Assembly: GCA_003131625.1 (NCBI GenBank)
Contig: PKVY01000136.1
Location: 29,999 to 65,687, forward strand
DNA length: 35,689 bases
From: Acidobacterium sp.
GTDB lineage: Bacteria > Acidobacteriota > Terriglobia > Terriglobales > Acidobacteriaceae
Reading direction: 5' to 3'
Part shown: in pieces, positions 22,719 to 30,374 of the stretch
Numbering within the stretch: the first letter of the stretch is position 1
How the letters are laid out: each line of letters starts with the position of its first letter
Translations under genes and position numbers: made by a program
Notes under the pieces: model-generated
What the model was told of the DNA's origin: nothing
What the model saw: the letters and a program-made list of their open reading frames with translations, nothing else
Databases searched by the model: none

Positions 22719-24347
22719 GTGATCGATGAAACGTGGACGGAGAAAGCCCGGGTGGGCCGGGAGGCGGCGAGGCGGCCGCGGGTGGGATTTGTTTCGCTGG
22801 GATGCCCGAAGAACCTGGTCGACAGCGAAGTGATGATGGGGCTGCTGGATCGCGCCGGCGCTGAGATAACTCCCAACGCCGAGGCTGCCGACATTCTGGT
22901 GGTGAACACCTGCTCGTTTATCGACAAGGCGAAGCAGGAGTCGGTAGACGCGATCCTCGAAATGGCGCGGATGAAGACTTCGGGCTCGGCGCGGAAGCTG
23001 ATCGTGGCCGGATGCCTGGTGGAGCGCTATCGCGACGAGATTCAGAAGAACATTCCTGAAGTGGACGCGGTCGTTGGGACGGGCGAGCTGGAGAAGATTC
23101 TGGCCGCTGCCGGGCTCGATTCGCCTGCGCTGAAATCAGCAGCAGCGTCGCCCTTCAACATCCTCTCGTCCAACGGTCACGCTGACGTTCGCTCCGGCCA
23201 GGAATCTCTGTCCGGAGCCCACAAAAACACGCCCGAACCGGCCAGCTTCCGAGCGGAAGGGAATCGGCGCGAGGAGCAGGGGCGATTTTCCCGCGTGGTA
23301 TGGGATGGCGCGGCGCCACAGCTGCCCCAGTATCTCTACGACCACACCACGCCCCGGCTGCGAGCGACAAAGAGCGCGTCGGCCTACATCAAGATTGCCG
23401 AGGGCTGCGATCACCCTTGCAGTTTCTGCGTGATCCCAAATTTGCGCGGAAAGTTCCGCTCGCGGCGGTTCGAATCGGTGGTCGCGGAGGCTGAGGCCCT
23501 GGTCGCGGAGGGTGTGCGGGAGATTACGCTCATCGGCCAGGATACGACCTGCTACGGCGAAGATCTTGGGCTGAGGGATGGTCTGGCGCTCCTGCTGGAT
23601 CGGCTGGCGCAGATCGAGGGGCTGACCTGGCTGCGTTTCCTGTATGCCTATCCGAACCGGATCACCGGGCGGCTGCTGGAGACGATCGCGAAGCACGAGA
23701 ACATTTGCAGGTACCTCGATGTGCCGCTGCAGCACGCCTCGGCGTCGGTGCTGAAGACGATGAAGCGCGGCGGCGGGGCGGAGATTTTCCTGAAGATGAT
23801 CAAAAAGGTACGGGCGGCGGTGCCCGGGATCGCGCTGCGCACGTCCTTCATCGTGGGATTTCCCGGCGAGACGGACGCGGACTTTGAGGCGCTTTGCGAT
23901 TTTGTTGCCGAAGCGAAGTTTGACTGGCTCGGGGTATTCGCCTATTCCGATGAGGAAGGGTCGAGGTCGATTGAGTTGGGCGCGAAGGTCCCCAGGCGGG
24001 TCATTGAGCAGCGCCGGCGCGCGCTGATGAAGCTGCAGAAGGGAATCAGCCGTCAAACGATGCGGGAACGTGTGGGGGGGATGGTCGACGTGCTGGTAGA
24101 GGGCGAGTCGGAGGAAACGCCGCTATTGTGGGAGGGGCGGACGCAGTTGCACGCGCCGGAGATTGACGGAACTGTGTATGTGAACGATTTTGGCCCGTTT
24201 GAGGCGCTGACGCCGGGCCGGTTTTATCGCTGCGAGGTGACCGAAGCGCACGACTATGATTTGGTGGTACGCGTCGTAGGCGAGACCTCCGCAGAAGGCC
24301 GCGACGTGGACACGAAAGAGCTTGCCGGTGCGGGAGTGGGGTTGTGA
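22719..24347 (+). CDS. rimO: Ribosomal protein S12 (Asp) methylthiotransferase RimO, with an interdomain insert
   Basis: This radical-SAM methylthiotransferase modifies the conserved Asp of ribosomal protein S12. The N-terminal UPF0004 domain has cluster ligands Cys29 (SLGCPKNLVDSE), Cys65 (VNTCSFI) and Cys99 (VAGCLVERY). The radical-SAM site is Cys230, 234 and 237 (GCDHPCSFCVIP). A C-terminal TRAM domain follows. SLGCPKNLVDSE and IGQDTTCYGEDLG mark RimO rather than MiaB. At 542 residues it is about 100 longer than E. coli RimO. Most of the surplus is a low-conservation insert (about 137-200, SPALKSAAASPF to VVWDGAAPQL) between the two domains. The DNA of the insert contains inverted repeats. 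GTG 22719 is the only start that keeps the family N-terminus. The stop overlaps yacG (GTGA). Confidence 0.95.
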   Translation: MIDETWTEKARVGREAARRPRVGFVSLGCPKNLVDSEVMMGLLDRAGAEITPNAEAADILVVNTCSFIDKAKQESVDAILEMARMKTSGSARKLIVAGCLVERYRDEIQKNIPEVDAVVGTGELEKILAAAGLDSPALKSAAASPFNILSSNGHADVRSGQESLSGAHKNTPEPASFRAEGNRREEQGRFSRVVWDGAAPQLPQYLYDHTTPRLRATKSASAYIKIAEGCDHPCSFCVIPNLRGKFRSRRFESVVAEAEALVAEGVREITLIGQDTTCYGEDLGLRDGLALLLDRLAQIEGLTWLRFLYAYPNRITGRLLETIAKHENICRYLDVPLQHASASVLKTMKRGGGAEIFLKMIKKVRAAVPGIALRTSFIVGFPGETDADFEALCDFVAEAKFDWLGVFAYSDEEGSRSIELGAKVPRRVIEQRRRALMKLQKGISRQTMRERVGGMVDVLVEGESEETPLLWEGRTQLHAPEIDGTVYVNDFGPFEALTPGRFYRCEVTEAHDYDLVVRVVGETSAEGRDVDTKELAGAGVGL

Positions 24348-24565
24348 GTCCGAAGAACACAATTTTGCGTTGCCCGACCTGCCGCGCGGTGGTTGCGGAC
24401 CAGGGCGAGAATTTTCCGTTTTGCAGCGACCGATGCCGGCTGATCGATCTGGGCAAGTGGGCCAGCGGGGGCTATCGCATCTCATCGCCCATCCTCGACC
24501 CCGAGGTGCTCGAGGGGCTGGGCGGCGATCAGCAACCGCACGGGGAGCATGACGAACAGGAGTGA
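24344..24565 (+). CDS. yacG: DNA gyrase inhibitor YacG, zinc-binding
   Basis: This small zinc protein, 73 residues, binds GyrB and inhibits gyrase in E. coli. The zinc site is complete: Cys10 and Cys13 (RCPTC), Cys27 and Cys31 (FCSDRC), followed by the family motif RLIDLGKWASGGYRI. The GTG start overlaps the rimO stop by 4 bp, and its own end overlaps pgpA by 17 bp, so translation of the three genes is probably coupled. The acidic C-terminal tail (HGEHDEQE) is typical. Confidence 0.95.
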   Translation: MSPKNTILRCPTCRAVVADQGENFPFCSDRCRLIDLGKWASGGYRISSPILDPEVLEGLGGDQQPHGEHDEQE

Positions 24566-25088
24566 GTTGCGCCCGCCGGGCGTGCGGATTCACGAGGGAC
24601 CAGCGGCGGCGCCCGTGGCGAGGACGAATTGGGCGTGGAATGTCGGGACAGTTATCGGGATTGGACGGCTGAAGCCGGGTCCGGGCACATGGGCATCTCT
24701 GGCGGCGACTGCGCTTTGGTACATCGGGTTGGACGCGTCGCATCTTACCGGCTGGGCGGCCACCCTGGTGACACTGGCGGGCGCGCTGGTTGTGGTGCTG
24801 ATCGGGATTCCGGCGAGTACGATTGTCGAGCGGGAAAGTGGGCACACGGATCCCGGATTTGTGGTGATCGATGAGGTGGCCGGGCAGTGGGTCGCCCTGG
24901 CGATTGCTCCGGTGGACCTCGGTCATGCGCTGCTGGCTTTCGCATTGTTCCGTTTCTTCGATATTGTGAAGCCGTGGCCGGTACGCTCACTGGAGCGGCT
25001 GCACGGTGGCACCGGGATCGTGCTGGACGATATTGCCGCGGGGGCGTACGGTCTGCTGGTGATGTGGCTGGTGCGGATGTGGTGGTGA
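24549..25088 (+). CDS. pgpA: Phosphatidylglycerophosphatase A
   Basis: PgpA removes phosphate from phosphatidylglycerol phosphate to give phosphatidylglycerol at the inner membrane. The 179 residues show the family core: IGRLKPGPGTWASL near the N-terminus, GFVVIDEVAGQWVAL in the middle, and FRFFDIVKPWPVRSLERLHGG with GIVLDDIAAGAYG near the end, and about four membrane helices. It overlaps yacG by 17 bp. A second phospholipid gene, plsY, and gpsA lie 5 kb downstream. Confidence 0.95.
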   Translation: MTNRSELRPPGVRIHEGPAAAPVARTNWAWNVGTVIGIGRLKPGPGTWASLAATALWYIGLDASHLTGWAATLVTLAGALVVVLIGIPASTIVERESGHTDPGFVVIDEVAGQWVALAIAPVDLGHALLAFALFRFFDIVKPWPVRSLERLHGGTGIVLDDIAAGAYGLLVMWLVRMWW

Positions 25089-25119
25089 GGGAAAGCGAGT
25101 CGGCGGTTTAGCAATAGCT

Positions 25120-26199
25120 ATGGTGCGTATTCTCAAATCGGAATCGAGCACGGCCCCCAGGATCGATGTGGTGTCGCCGGGAGCGGCATTGCCGGGCGGC
25201 GATGTGGAGGTTCAGGGCGCGAATCTCGGTGCGGTCGCCACAACGAACGGCGACAAGACCCGCGTCGGCGGCGCGGAGTGGCGGCGGCCGATCGCGATGC
25301 TGGGGGATTTGGCGGCGCCTGTGCTGCTGAGCCGGGCGGCGCGTCTGACGTTGCGCGTGCCGGAAGAAGCAGAATCGGGGCGGCTGCGCATTCTTCAAAA
25401 TGGAGCGCAGAGCAATGCCGTTGAAGTGCGCGTGGCGAGTTTGATTGCCACCGGTCTGCATGCAGTGGCCAACCCGGTGATGGATCACTCGGGCAATATT
25501 TACGTCACCTTCTCCGGGCAGCGAGGGCAGGAGACGCCGGTCTCGGTGTTTCGCATCGAGCGCGACGGCGAGATGCGTCCGTTTGTGCGCGGCATCATGA
25601 ACGCGACCGGGCTGGCGGTGGATTACGAAGAAAATCTCTACGTCTCCTCACGCCACGAAGGCAAAGTGTATCGCGTGGCGAAGAACGGCGCGGCCACCGT
25701 ATACGCCGAAGGCATGGGCGTGGCGACCGGAATCGCGTTCGATCCTGATCAGAATCTCTATGTGGGGGATCGCAGCGGGACCATCTTCAAGATCGCGCCC
25801 GACCGGCAGATTTTCGTCTTTGCCACGCTGGAGCCGAGCGTGGCAGCGTATCACCTGGCCTTTGGTCCGGACGGAACGCTGTACGTGACGGGGCCGACGA
25901 CGTCGAGCTACGACGCGGTGTATGCGATCAATCGCGATGGCGATATCGGCGTGCTGCACCGCGGGCTGGGACGCCCGCAGGGTGTTGCCGTCGACGTGGC
26001 GGGTAACGTCTATGTAGCCGCGTCACTGCGCGGGCGCCGGGGCGTCGCCATGATCTCGCCGCAGGGTGAGGCTTCGCTGGCGGTGTCGGGGCCGGGGATT
26101 GTGGGCTTCAATTTCGCGCCCGGCGGGGTGGCGCTGCTGGTAACGAGCACCTCGCTTTATCATGTGGCGCTGGGTGTGGAAGGCTGGCGGGTGCTGTGA
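25120..26199 (+). CDS. NHL-type beta-propeller protein with N-terminal IPT/TIG domain
   Basis: The protein has 359 residues. Residues about 13-105 look like an IPT/TIG immunoglobulin-like domain (IDVVSPGAALPGGDVEVQGANLG, then SNAVEVRVAS). Residues about 110-355 form a six-bladed-type propeller with NHL/SMP-30-like repeats: NPVMDHSGNIYVTF, GLAVDYEENLYVSS, GIAFDPDQNLYVGD, LAFGPDGTLYVTG and GVAVDVAGNVYVA. The function is unknown. Such propellers usually act outside the cytoplasm, yet there is no signal peptide, and the ATG fits the domain start. It lies 31 bp after pgpA and 51 bp before cinA, so it is probably part of the same transcript. Confidence 0.8.
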   Translation: MVRILKSESSTAPRIDVVSPGAALPGGDVEVQGANLGAVATTNGDKTRVGGAEWRRPIAMLGDLAAPVLLSRAARLTLRVPEEAESGRLRILQNGAQSNAVEVRVASLIATGLHAVANPVMDHSGNIYVTFSGQRGQETPVSVFRIERDGEMRPFVRGIMNATGLAVDYEENLYVSSRHEGKVYRVAKNGAATVYAEGMGVATGIAFDPDQNLYVGDRSGTIFKIAPDRQIFVFATLEPSVAAYHLAFGPDGTLYVTGPTTSSYDAVYAINRDGDIGVLHRGLGRPQGVAVDVAGNVYVAASLRGRRGVAMISPQGEASLAVSGPGIVGFNFAPGGVALLVTSTSLYHVALGVEGWRVL

Positions 26200-26220
26200 T
26201 CGCCGAGCCATGGGCGGTTT

Positions 26221-26239
26221 GATTCCCGCGCAGGGAATC
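26221..26239 (+). promoter_or_regulatory. Hairpin directly before the cinA ribosome site
   Basis: GATTCCC (26221-26227) and GGGAATC (26233-26239) form a perfect 7-bp stem with a 5-base loop. The GGAG ribosome site starts 3 bases later. There is no U tract, so it is not a classic terminator. It could protect the mRNA end or tune initiation. Confidence 0.45.
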
Positions 26240-26250
26240 CCTGGAGACCG

Positions 26251-27495
26251 ATGAACGCGGAGATCATCGCGGTTGGGTCGGAAATGCTCACGCCGTTTCG
26301 CCAGGATACCAACTCCCTTTACATCACCGAGAAGCTGAACGAGCTGGGCGTTGCGGTCGACTTTAAGACCATCGCCGGCGACCGTTTGAAACACCTGGCG
26401 GACGCAGTGCGGCATGCGCTCAGTCGCGTCGACCTGCTGGTCATTTCCGGCGGCTTGGGTCCGACCGAAGACGATCTGACGCGTGAGGCGGTGGCGGAGG
26501 CGCTGGGCGTGCGCGTGAAGCGCGACCCGGAGCTGATTGCGCATCTGTATGCACGCGCCGCGGCGCGGCGAATGACGATCACGCGGAATAACGAAAAGCA
26601 GGCGGACGTCATCGAGGGCGCGACCATGCTTCCCAACCAGCTGGGCTCGGCGCCGGGGCAGTGGCTGGACACGGTGGTCGGGAAACATCGCAAGCTGGCC
26701 ATGCTGCTGCCGGGTCCTCCGCACGAGCTGAAAGCGATGTTCGAGGAACAGTGCCTGCCGCGTTTGCGGGAGATTGTGCCGAAGAAGCACATTGCCACGC
26801 GTGTACTGAAGGCGGCGATGATCGGCGAGTCGACCGCGGACGCGAAGATTGCCCCGATCTATACCCAATACAAGGACGTTGAGACGACGATTCTCGCCCA
26901 TTTGGGAGACATCGAGCTGCGCCTGACCTGCGCGAAGCCGATTCCGGAGCTGGCGCAAACGCGCGTCGATGAGCTGGCGGGCAAGATTGAAGAGGAACTC
27001 GAAGACTTCGTCTACTCGTCACAGGGCGAGACCCTGGAACAGATTGTTCTGTACTACCTGGAGATGCGCGGTGCGACCCTGGCTGTGGCGGAGAGCTGCA
27101 CGGGCGGCATGGTGGCTGAGCGGCTGACCAGCGTGAGCGGCAGCTCGCGGTCGTTCACCGGTGGCGCCGTGGTCTACAGCAATCGGCTGAAGACGGAGCT
27201 GGCGGGGGTCGATCCGCAGCTGATCGCGCAATACGGTGCGGTGAGCCGGGAAGTGGCAGTGGCGCTGGCGGATGGGATTCGAGAGCGATGCGGGTCGACG
27301 CTGGGGCTCGGGGTCACCGGTATTGCGGGTCCCACTGGTGGCACCGACGAGAAACCAGTGGGGCTGGTTTATGCGGCGGTCAGCGACGCCGACGGCACAG
27401 AGTGGGTGGAGAAGCGCTTTTCGGGCGATCGAGCCGGCGTGCGGTTCTACGCGAGCCAGCAGGGGCTGGATCTGGTCCGGCGGAGATTGATGTAG
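26251..27495 (+). CDS. cinA: CinA family: nucleotide pyrophosphatase-type N-domain + nicotinamide mononucleotide deamidase
   Basis: The protein is 414 residues and two-domain. The N-terminal MoaB/MogA-like (COG1058) domain starts MNAEIIAVGSEML and includes VISGGLGPTEDDLTREAVAEAL; it cleaves ADP-ribose-type pyrophosphates in studied members. The C-terminal CinA/PncC domain (about 262-410) has LAVAESCTGGMVAERLTSV, YSNRLKTELAGV and GLGVTGIAGPTGGTDEKPVGLVY; it deamidates NMN in pyridine-nucleotide salvage. GGAG lies 4 bases before the ATG. The name comes from a competence-induced gene, but no recA or competence gene is adjacent here. Confidence 0.95.
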   Translation: MNAEIIAVGSEMLTPFRQDTNSLYITEKLNELGVAVDFKTIAGDRLKHLADAVRHALSRVDLLVISGGLGPTEDDLTREAVAEALGVRVKRDPELIAHLYARAAARRMTITRNNEKQADVIEGATMLPNQLGSAPGQWLDTVVGKHRKLAMLLPGPPHELKAMFEEQCLPRLREIVPKKHIATRVLKAAMIGESTADAKIAPIYTQYKDVETTILAHLGDIELRLTCAKPIPELAQTRVDELAGKIEEELEDFVYSSQGETLEQIVLYYLEMRGATLAVAESCTGGMVAERLTSVSGSSRSFTGGAVVYSNRLKTELAGVDPQLIAQYGAVSREVAVALADGIRERCGSTLGLGVTGIAGPTGGTDEKPVGLVYAAVSDADGTEWVEKRFSGDRAGVRFYASQQGLDLVRRRLM

Positions 27496-27661
27496 CGATG
27501 GACGCGGACCGAAGCACCCGGAAATCCTCAAAATAATTGCCTAACCGCCTGGCGGGGCGCGCTGTCTCATGTGCGTGCCCGAATTTAGGTTGGGGCCTTG
27601 CCTGGAGACAGCTCACTGGTAAAAAAGTTTGCTCACCCTCTTGCGCTGGGCACCGTCTTAT

Positions 27662-27695
27662 GTGTTACAGTGAGTAACACTATGACAAGTAACAC
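27662..27695 (+). promoter_or_regulatory. BlaI-type operator overlapping the repressor start
   Basis: GTGTTAC (27662-27668) and GTAACAC (27674-27680) form a perfect 7-bp inverted repeat with a 5-base centre, ending one base before the ATG at 27682. A third GTAACAC lies at 27689-27695 inside the first codons, 15 bp after the second copy. TTACA and TGTAA-like half-sites are typical of BlaI/MecI operators. A weak promoter may be TTGCGC and TTACAG, 18 bp apart, which places the operator on the -10 and start site. The rest of the 186-bp gap after cinA shows nothing else. Confidence 0.65.
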
Positions 27696-28089
27696 TCCAT
27701 CGAACCATGATCCAGCCGAGCTGGGAGAGCTGGAGCGCGACATTCTGGGCATTGTGTGGCGGCTGCAGAAGGCGACGGCCGAAGAGGTTCGCGAAGAGGT
27801 GCAACGTCCGCTGAAGGACTCCACGATTCGCACCGTCCTGCGGCGGCTGGAAGAGAAGGGGTACCTGGCGCATTCGGTGGACAACCGCACGTTTATTTAT
27901 CGTCCCGCGGAATCGCCTCAAAAAGTGGCGGCGCGCGCGGTGCAGCGCATTGTGGATTGGTTCTGCGAGGGATCGGTGGAAGAGTTGCTGGTGGGCCTGG
28001 TGAATTCGAAGGTGGTGAGCCGGGCCGAGCTGGAGCGTCTGGCGCGGCGCGTTGCGGCGGCAAAAAAGCAGGAGGGAGGTAAGGCATGA
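27682..28089 (+). CDS. BlaI/MecI-family transcriptional repressor
   Basis: This 135-residue winged-helix repressor, the partner of the M56 peptidase that follows, would be cleaved when the peptidase is activated. The motif ELERDILGIVWRLQKATAEEVREEV and then STIRTVLRRLEEKGYLAHSVDNRTFIYRP is the helix-turn-helix and wing of the BlaI family. The C-terminal half (VQRIVDWFCEGSVEELLVGLV) is the dimerisation domain. ATG 27682 is chosen because it sits just after the palindromic operator; an in-frame TTG at 27598 would read through the operator. Auto-repression is strongly suggested. The stop overlaps the next gene (ATGA). Confidence 0.92.
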   Translation: MTSNTPSNHDPAELGELERDILGIVWRLQKATAEEVREEVQRPLKDSTIRTVLRRLEEKGYLAHSVDNRTFIYRPAESPQKVAARAVQRIVDWFCEGSVEELLVGLVNSKVVSRAELERLARRVAAAKKQEGGKA

Positions 28090-30239
28090 CGGCGGTGATG
28101 ATCGAAGCTGCCCTGAGGGCGCTGATATTTGCGATTGCAGTGGGCGCGAGCCTGCGCTTGCTGCGCGTGAGCAATGTGCCGGTGCGCAAAGCTGCGTGGA
28201 GCGTGGTGCTGATCGCTTCGCTTGCGATGCCGTTCCTGATGCGCTGGCCGGCCGTCGCAGGATGGGCGGGACGATTTGGATGGGCGGTGCCGATTCGCGT
28301 AAAGCATCTCGCGGCCAGGCAGACGCAAGTAAAGGCAGCGCCTGTGGTCCTGCTGACTTCGGACGAGGCTCCGATTGCCCTGCCGGCGAACGCTGCGGTG
28401 ACGCCGACTCCGACTGCTATTTCCGCCGTTCCGGACAATGCGCCAGTGACGGTGCCGGTCGCGTCAACCGACGTACCGAGACACACGAGATTCCAATGGC
28501 CGCCCGCGGGTCGCCTGATCGCCATGATTTATCTGGCGGTGAGCGGCGCATTGCTGCTGCGGTTGCTGTGGGGATTGGGAGCAGCGCTGCGGCTTTGGAT
28601 GACCGCCGACCTCGTTTCGCCGCTGGTTGCACCCGAGCCCCATGTGCGTTCGAGCTACAGGATTCCATCGCCGGTGACGATTGGATCGGGGATCGTGCTG
28701 CCCGCGAGCTACACCGAGTGGGACATGAAGAAACTGAAGACAGTTCTGGCCCATGAACGGTCGCACGTGCGGCAGTTCGATTTCTACCTGCAGCTGCTGG
28801 CCGGTCTGTATACGGCGTTGTTCTGGTTCAGCCCGCTGGGATGGTGGCTGCGCCGGACGCTGATTTCGCTGGGCGAAGCGATCGGCGATCGCGCGGGAAT
28901 CGACGCCGCGGCGAGCCGTTCTGGCTACGCCGAAATTCTGCTGGAGTTCGCGGCGATGCCGCGACAGACCTTACCAGGAGTCGCTATGGCTCGTCCGGGC
29001 AATCTTGCACATCGCATCGAACGGCTGCTGAACGAACACCTTTTTCGGAGCGCCTTCGCAGAAGGACGCCGCCGCGCCGTAGTTTCGCTACTGCTGATTC
29101 CGGTCGCGCTCTTTGCGGCGACTGCGCTGATTCGCGTACCCAATGCGGCGGCGCAAACGGCGCCACCTGCACCATCGAGCGCTCCTGCACCGGCTCGGGC
29201 AGCAGCACCCGACGATCAGTCGGCCCCAGCCCCGGCGCCTCCGCCGGCGCAAAACACCGTTGAACTCGCTCCCGCACCCATCCCCGGAGCACCGAATCCG
29301 GTGGGTGCACCCCCAGCGCAAGGACCTGCCACAGCTCCGCCGGCGGGCGTCGGTCCTGCGACCCCTGTTCTGGCCAACGGCGATGCCTTGAAAGTGGACG
29401 ATTCGGATGACGCTCTCGTCTCGGACGACGACCAGACCGTGAACGGCTTCTCGTTCCACTTCTCCGATGACGGGGAATCGTACGCGATCGTCGAAAGCAC
29501 AGGGAGCAACATTACCTTCTCCGGCGATTGGGGCAGCTCCCGCAAAGCGGAGCTCGACGCCGCGCGAAAAGTGGCGAAGGGACCGTTCCTGTGGTTCACG
29601 CACAACGGCAAATCGTACATCGTCGATGATCCGGCGATCGTGGCGAAGATTCGCGCAATGTACAAGCCAATGGAAGGTCTGGGCCGGCAGCAGGAACAAT
29701 TAGGAAAGCAGCAGGAGGCACTCGGCCAACAACAGGAGGAGTTGGCGCGAGAGCAGGAGCAAGCAGGCGCTGTGAAGCTGCCCGATCTCTCGAAAGAGAT
29801 GGCCGAGGTGGACGCGGCGGTAGCCCGGGCTAAGGCAGAACAGAATAAGTGGGATACCAAAGAGCTGGCAGACGTCGAGGCTAAGCTCAAGTCGGAACAG
29901 GACCAAACGCTGACGCCGGAGAAGGTCTCTGAGCTGCAGGCAAAGCTGGCCGCTGCTCAGGCCGAGTGGAGCTCGGAGAGAATGGACGAGATGCAGGCGA
30001 AGCTTGGCGAGCTGCAGGCCCGTTTGGGTGAACTACAGGGCGCGGCTGGCGAACGGCAGGGCGAGTTTGGAGAGAAGATGGGCAAGCTCGGCGCGGAGCA
30101 GGGAGCGCTGGGCGCTCAGCAGGGGAAGTTGGGTGCGGAGCAGGGCCGTCTGGCCAGGGAAGCCGACCGGCAGGTGCGCAGCATCATCGACGAATGCCTG
30201 CGCAACGGCAAAGCGGCCCAATTGCAGGACGTGAAGTAG
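28086..30239 (+). CDS. M56 (BlaR1-type) membrane metallopeptidase with C-terminal coiled coil
   Basis: The protein has 717 residues. Membrane helices lie near 5-25, 36-55, 143-170 and 330-350. The zinc site is HERSH (223-227) with a likely third ligand Glu264 (LGEAIGDRA). BlaR1 relatives sense a signal outside the cell and then cut the BlaI repressor. Here no penicillin-binding sensor domain follows the last helix. Instead there is a Pro/Ala-rich linker (about 360-435), a small acidic domain (about 440-530) and then 180 residues of Gln/Glu/Ala heptads with recurring LGxQQ and LGAEQG units that predict a long coiled coil. The signal is therefore probably not a beta-lactam. It overlaps the BlaI-type gene by 4 bp and ends the pair. 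Confidence 0.88.
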   Translation: MTAVMIEAALRALIFAIAVGASLRLLRVSNVPVRKAAWSVVLIASLAMPFLMRWPAVAGWAGRFGWAVPIRVKHLAARQTQVKAAPVVLLTSDEAPIALPANAAVTPTPTAISAVPDNAPVTVPVASTDVPRHTRFQWPPAGRLIAMIYLAVSGALLLRLLWGLGAALRLWMTADLVSPLVAPEPHVRSSYRIPSPVTIGSGIVLPASYTEWDMKKLKTVLAHERSHVRQFDFYLQLLAGLYTALFWFSPLGWWLRRTLISLGEAIGDRAGIDAAASRSGYAEILLEFAAMPRQTLPGVAMARPGNLAHRIERLLNEHLFRSAFAEGRRRAVVSLLLIPVALFAATALIRVPNAAAQTAPPAPSSAPAPARAAAPDDQSAPAPAPPPAQNTVELAPAPIPGAPNPVGAPPAQGPATAPPAGVGPATPVLANGDALKVDDSDDALVSDDDQTVNGFSFHFSDDGESYAIVESTGSNITFSGDWGSSRKAELDAARKVAKGPFLWFTHNGKSYIVDDPAIVAKIRAMYKPMEGLGRQQEQLGKQQEALGQQQEELAREQEQAGAVKLPDLSKEMAEVDAAVARAKAEQNKWDTKELADVEAKLKSEQDQTLTPEKVSELQAKLAAAQAEWSSERMDEMQAKLGELQARLGELQGAAGERQGEFGEKMGKLGAEQGALGAQQGKLGAEQGRLAREADRQVRSIIDECLRNGKAAQLQDVK

Positions 30240-30261
30240 GCTCGGGACCGGTACACCACGC

Positions 30262-30283
30262 GGGCAGGGAAACGCGACTGCCC
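30262..30283 (+). terminator. Hairpin after the M56 gene
   Basis: GGGCAG (30262-30267) and CTGCCC (30278-30283) form a perfect 6-bp stem with a 10-base loop, 22 bases after the M56 stop. No U tract follows, so any terminator activity is uncertain. A second short inverted repeat (CCAGT 30344-30348, ACTGG 30354-30358) lies just before plsY. Confidence 0.35.
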
Positions 30284-30374
30284 AAGAGGAGTGCCGATGC
30301 CCCGGCCTGATGTATTCGCGCGCAGCGCGGATTGCCTGGACGGCCAGTCCCCAACTGGTAGACTCGTAAGCGCA

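Noticed and set aside
27598..27681. Earlier TTG start of the BlaI-type repressor
   Set aside because: It would place the operator palindrome inside the coding sequence; ATG 27682 fits the family.
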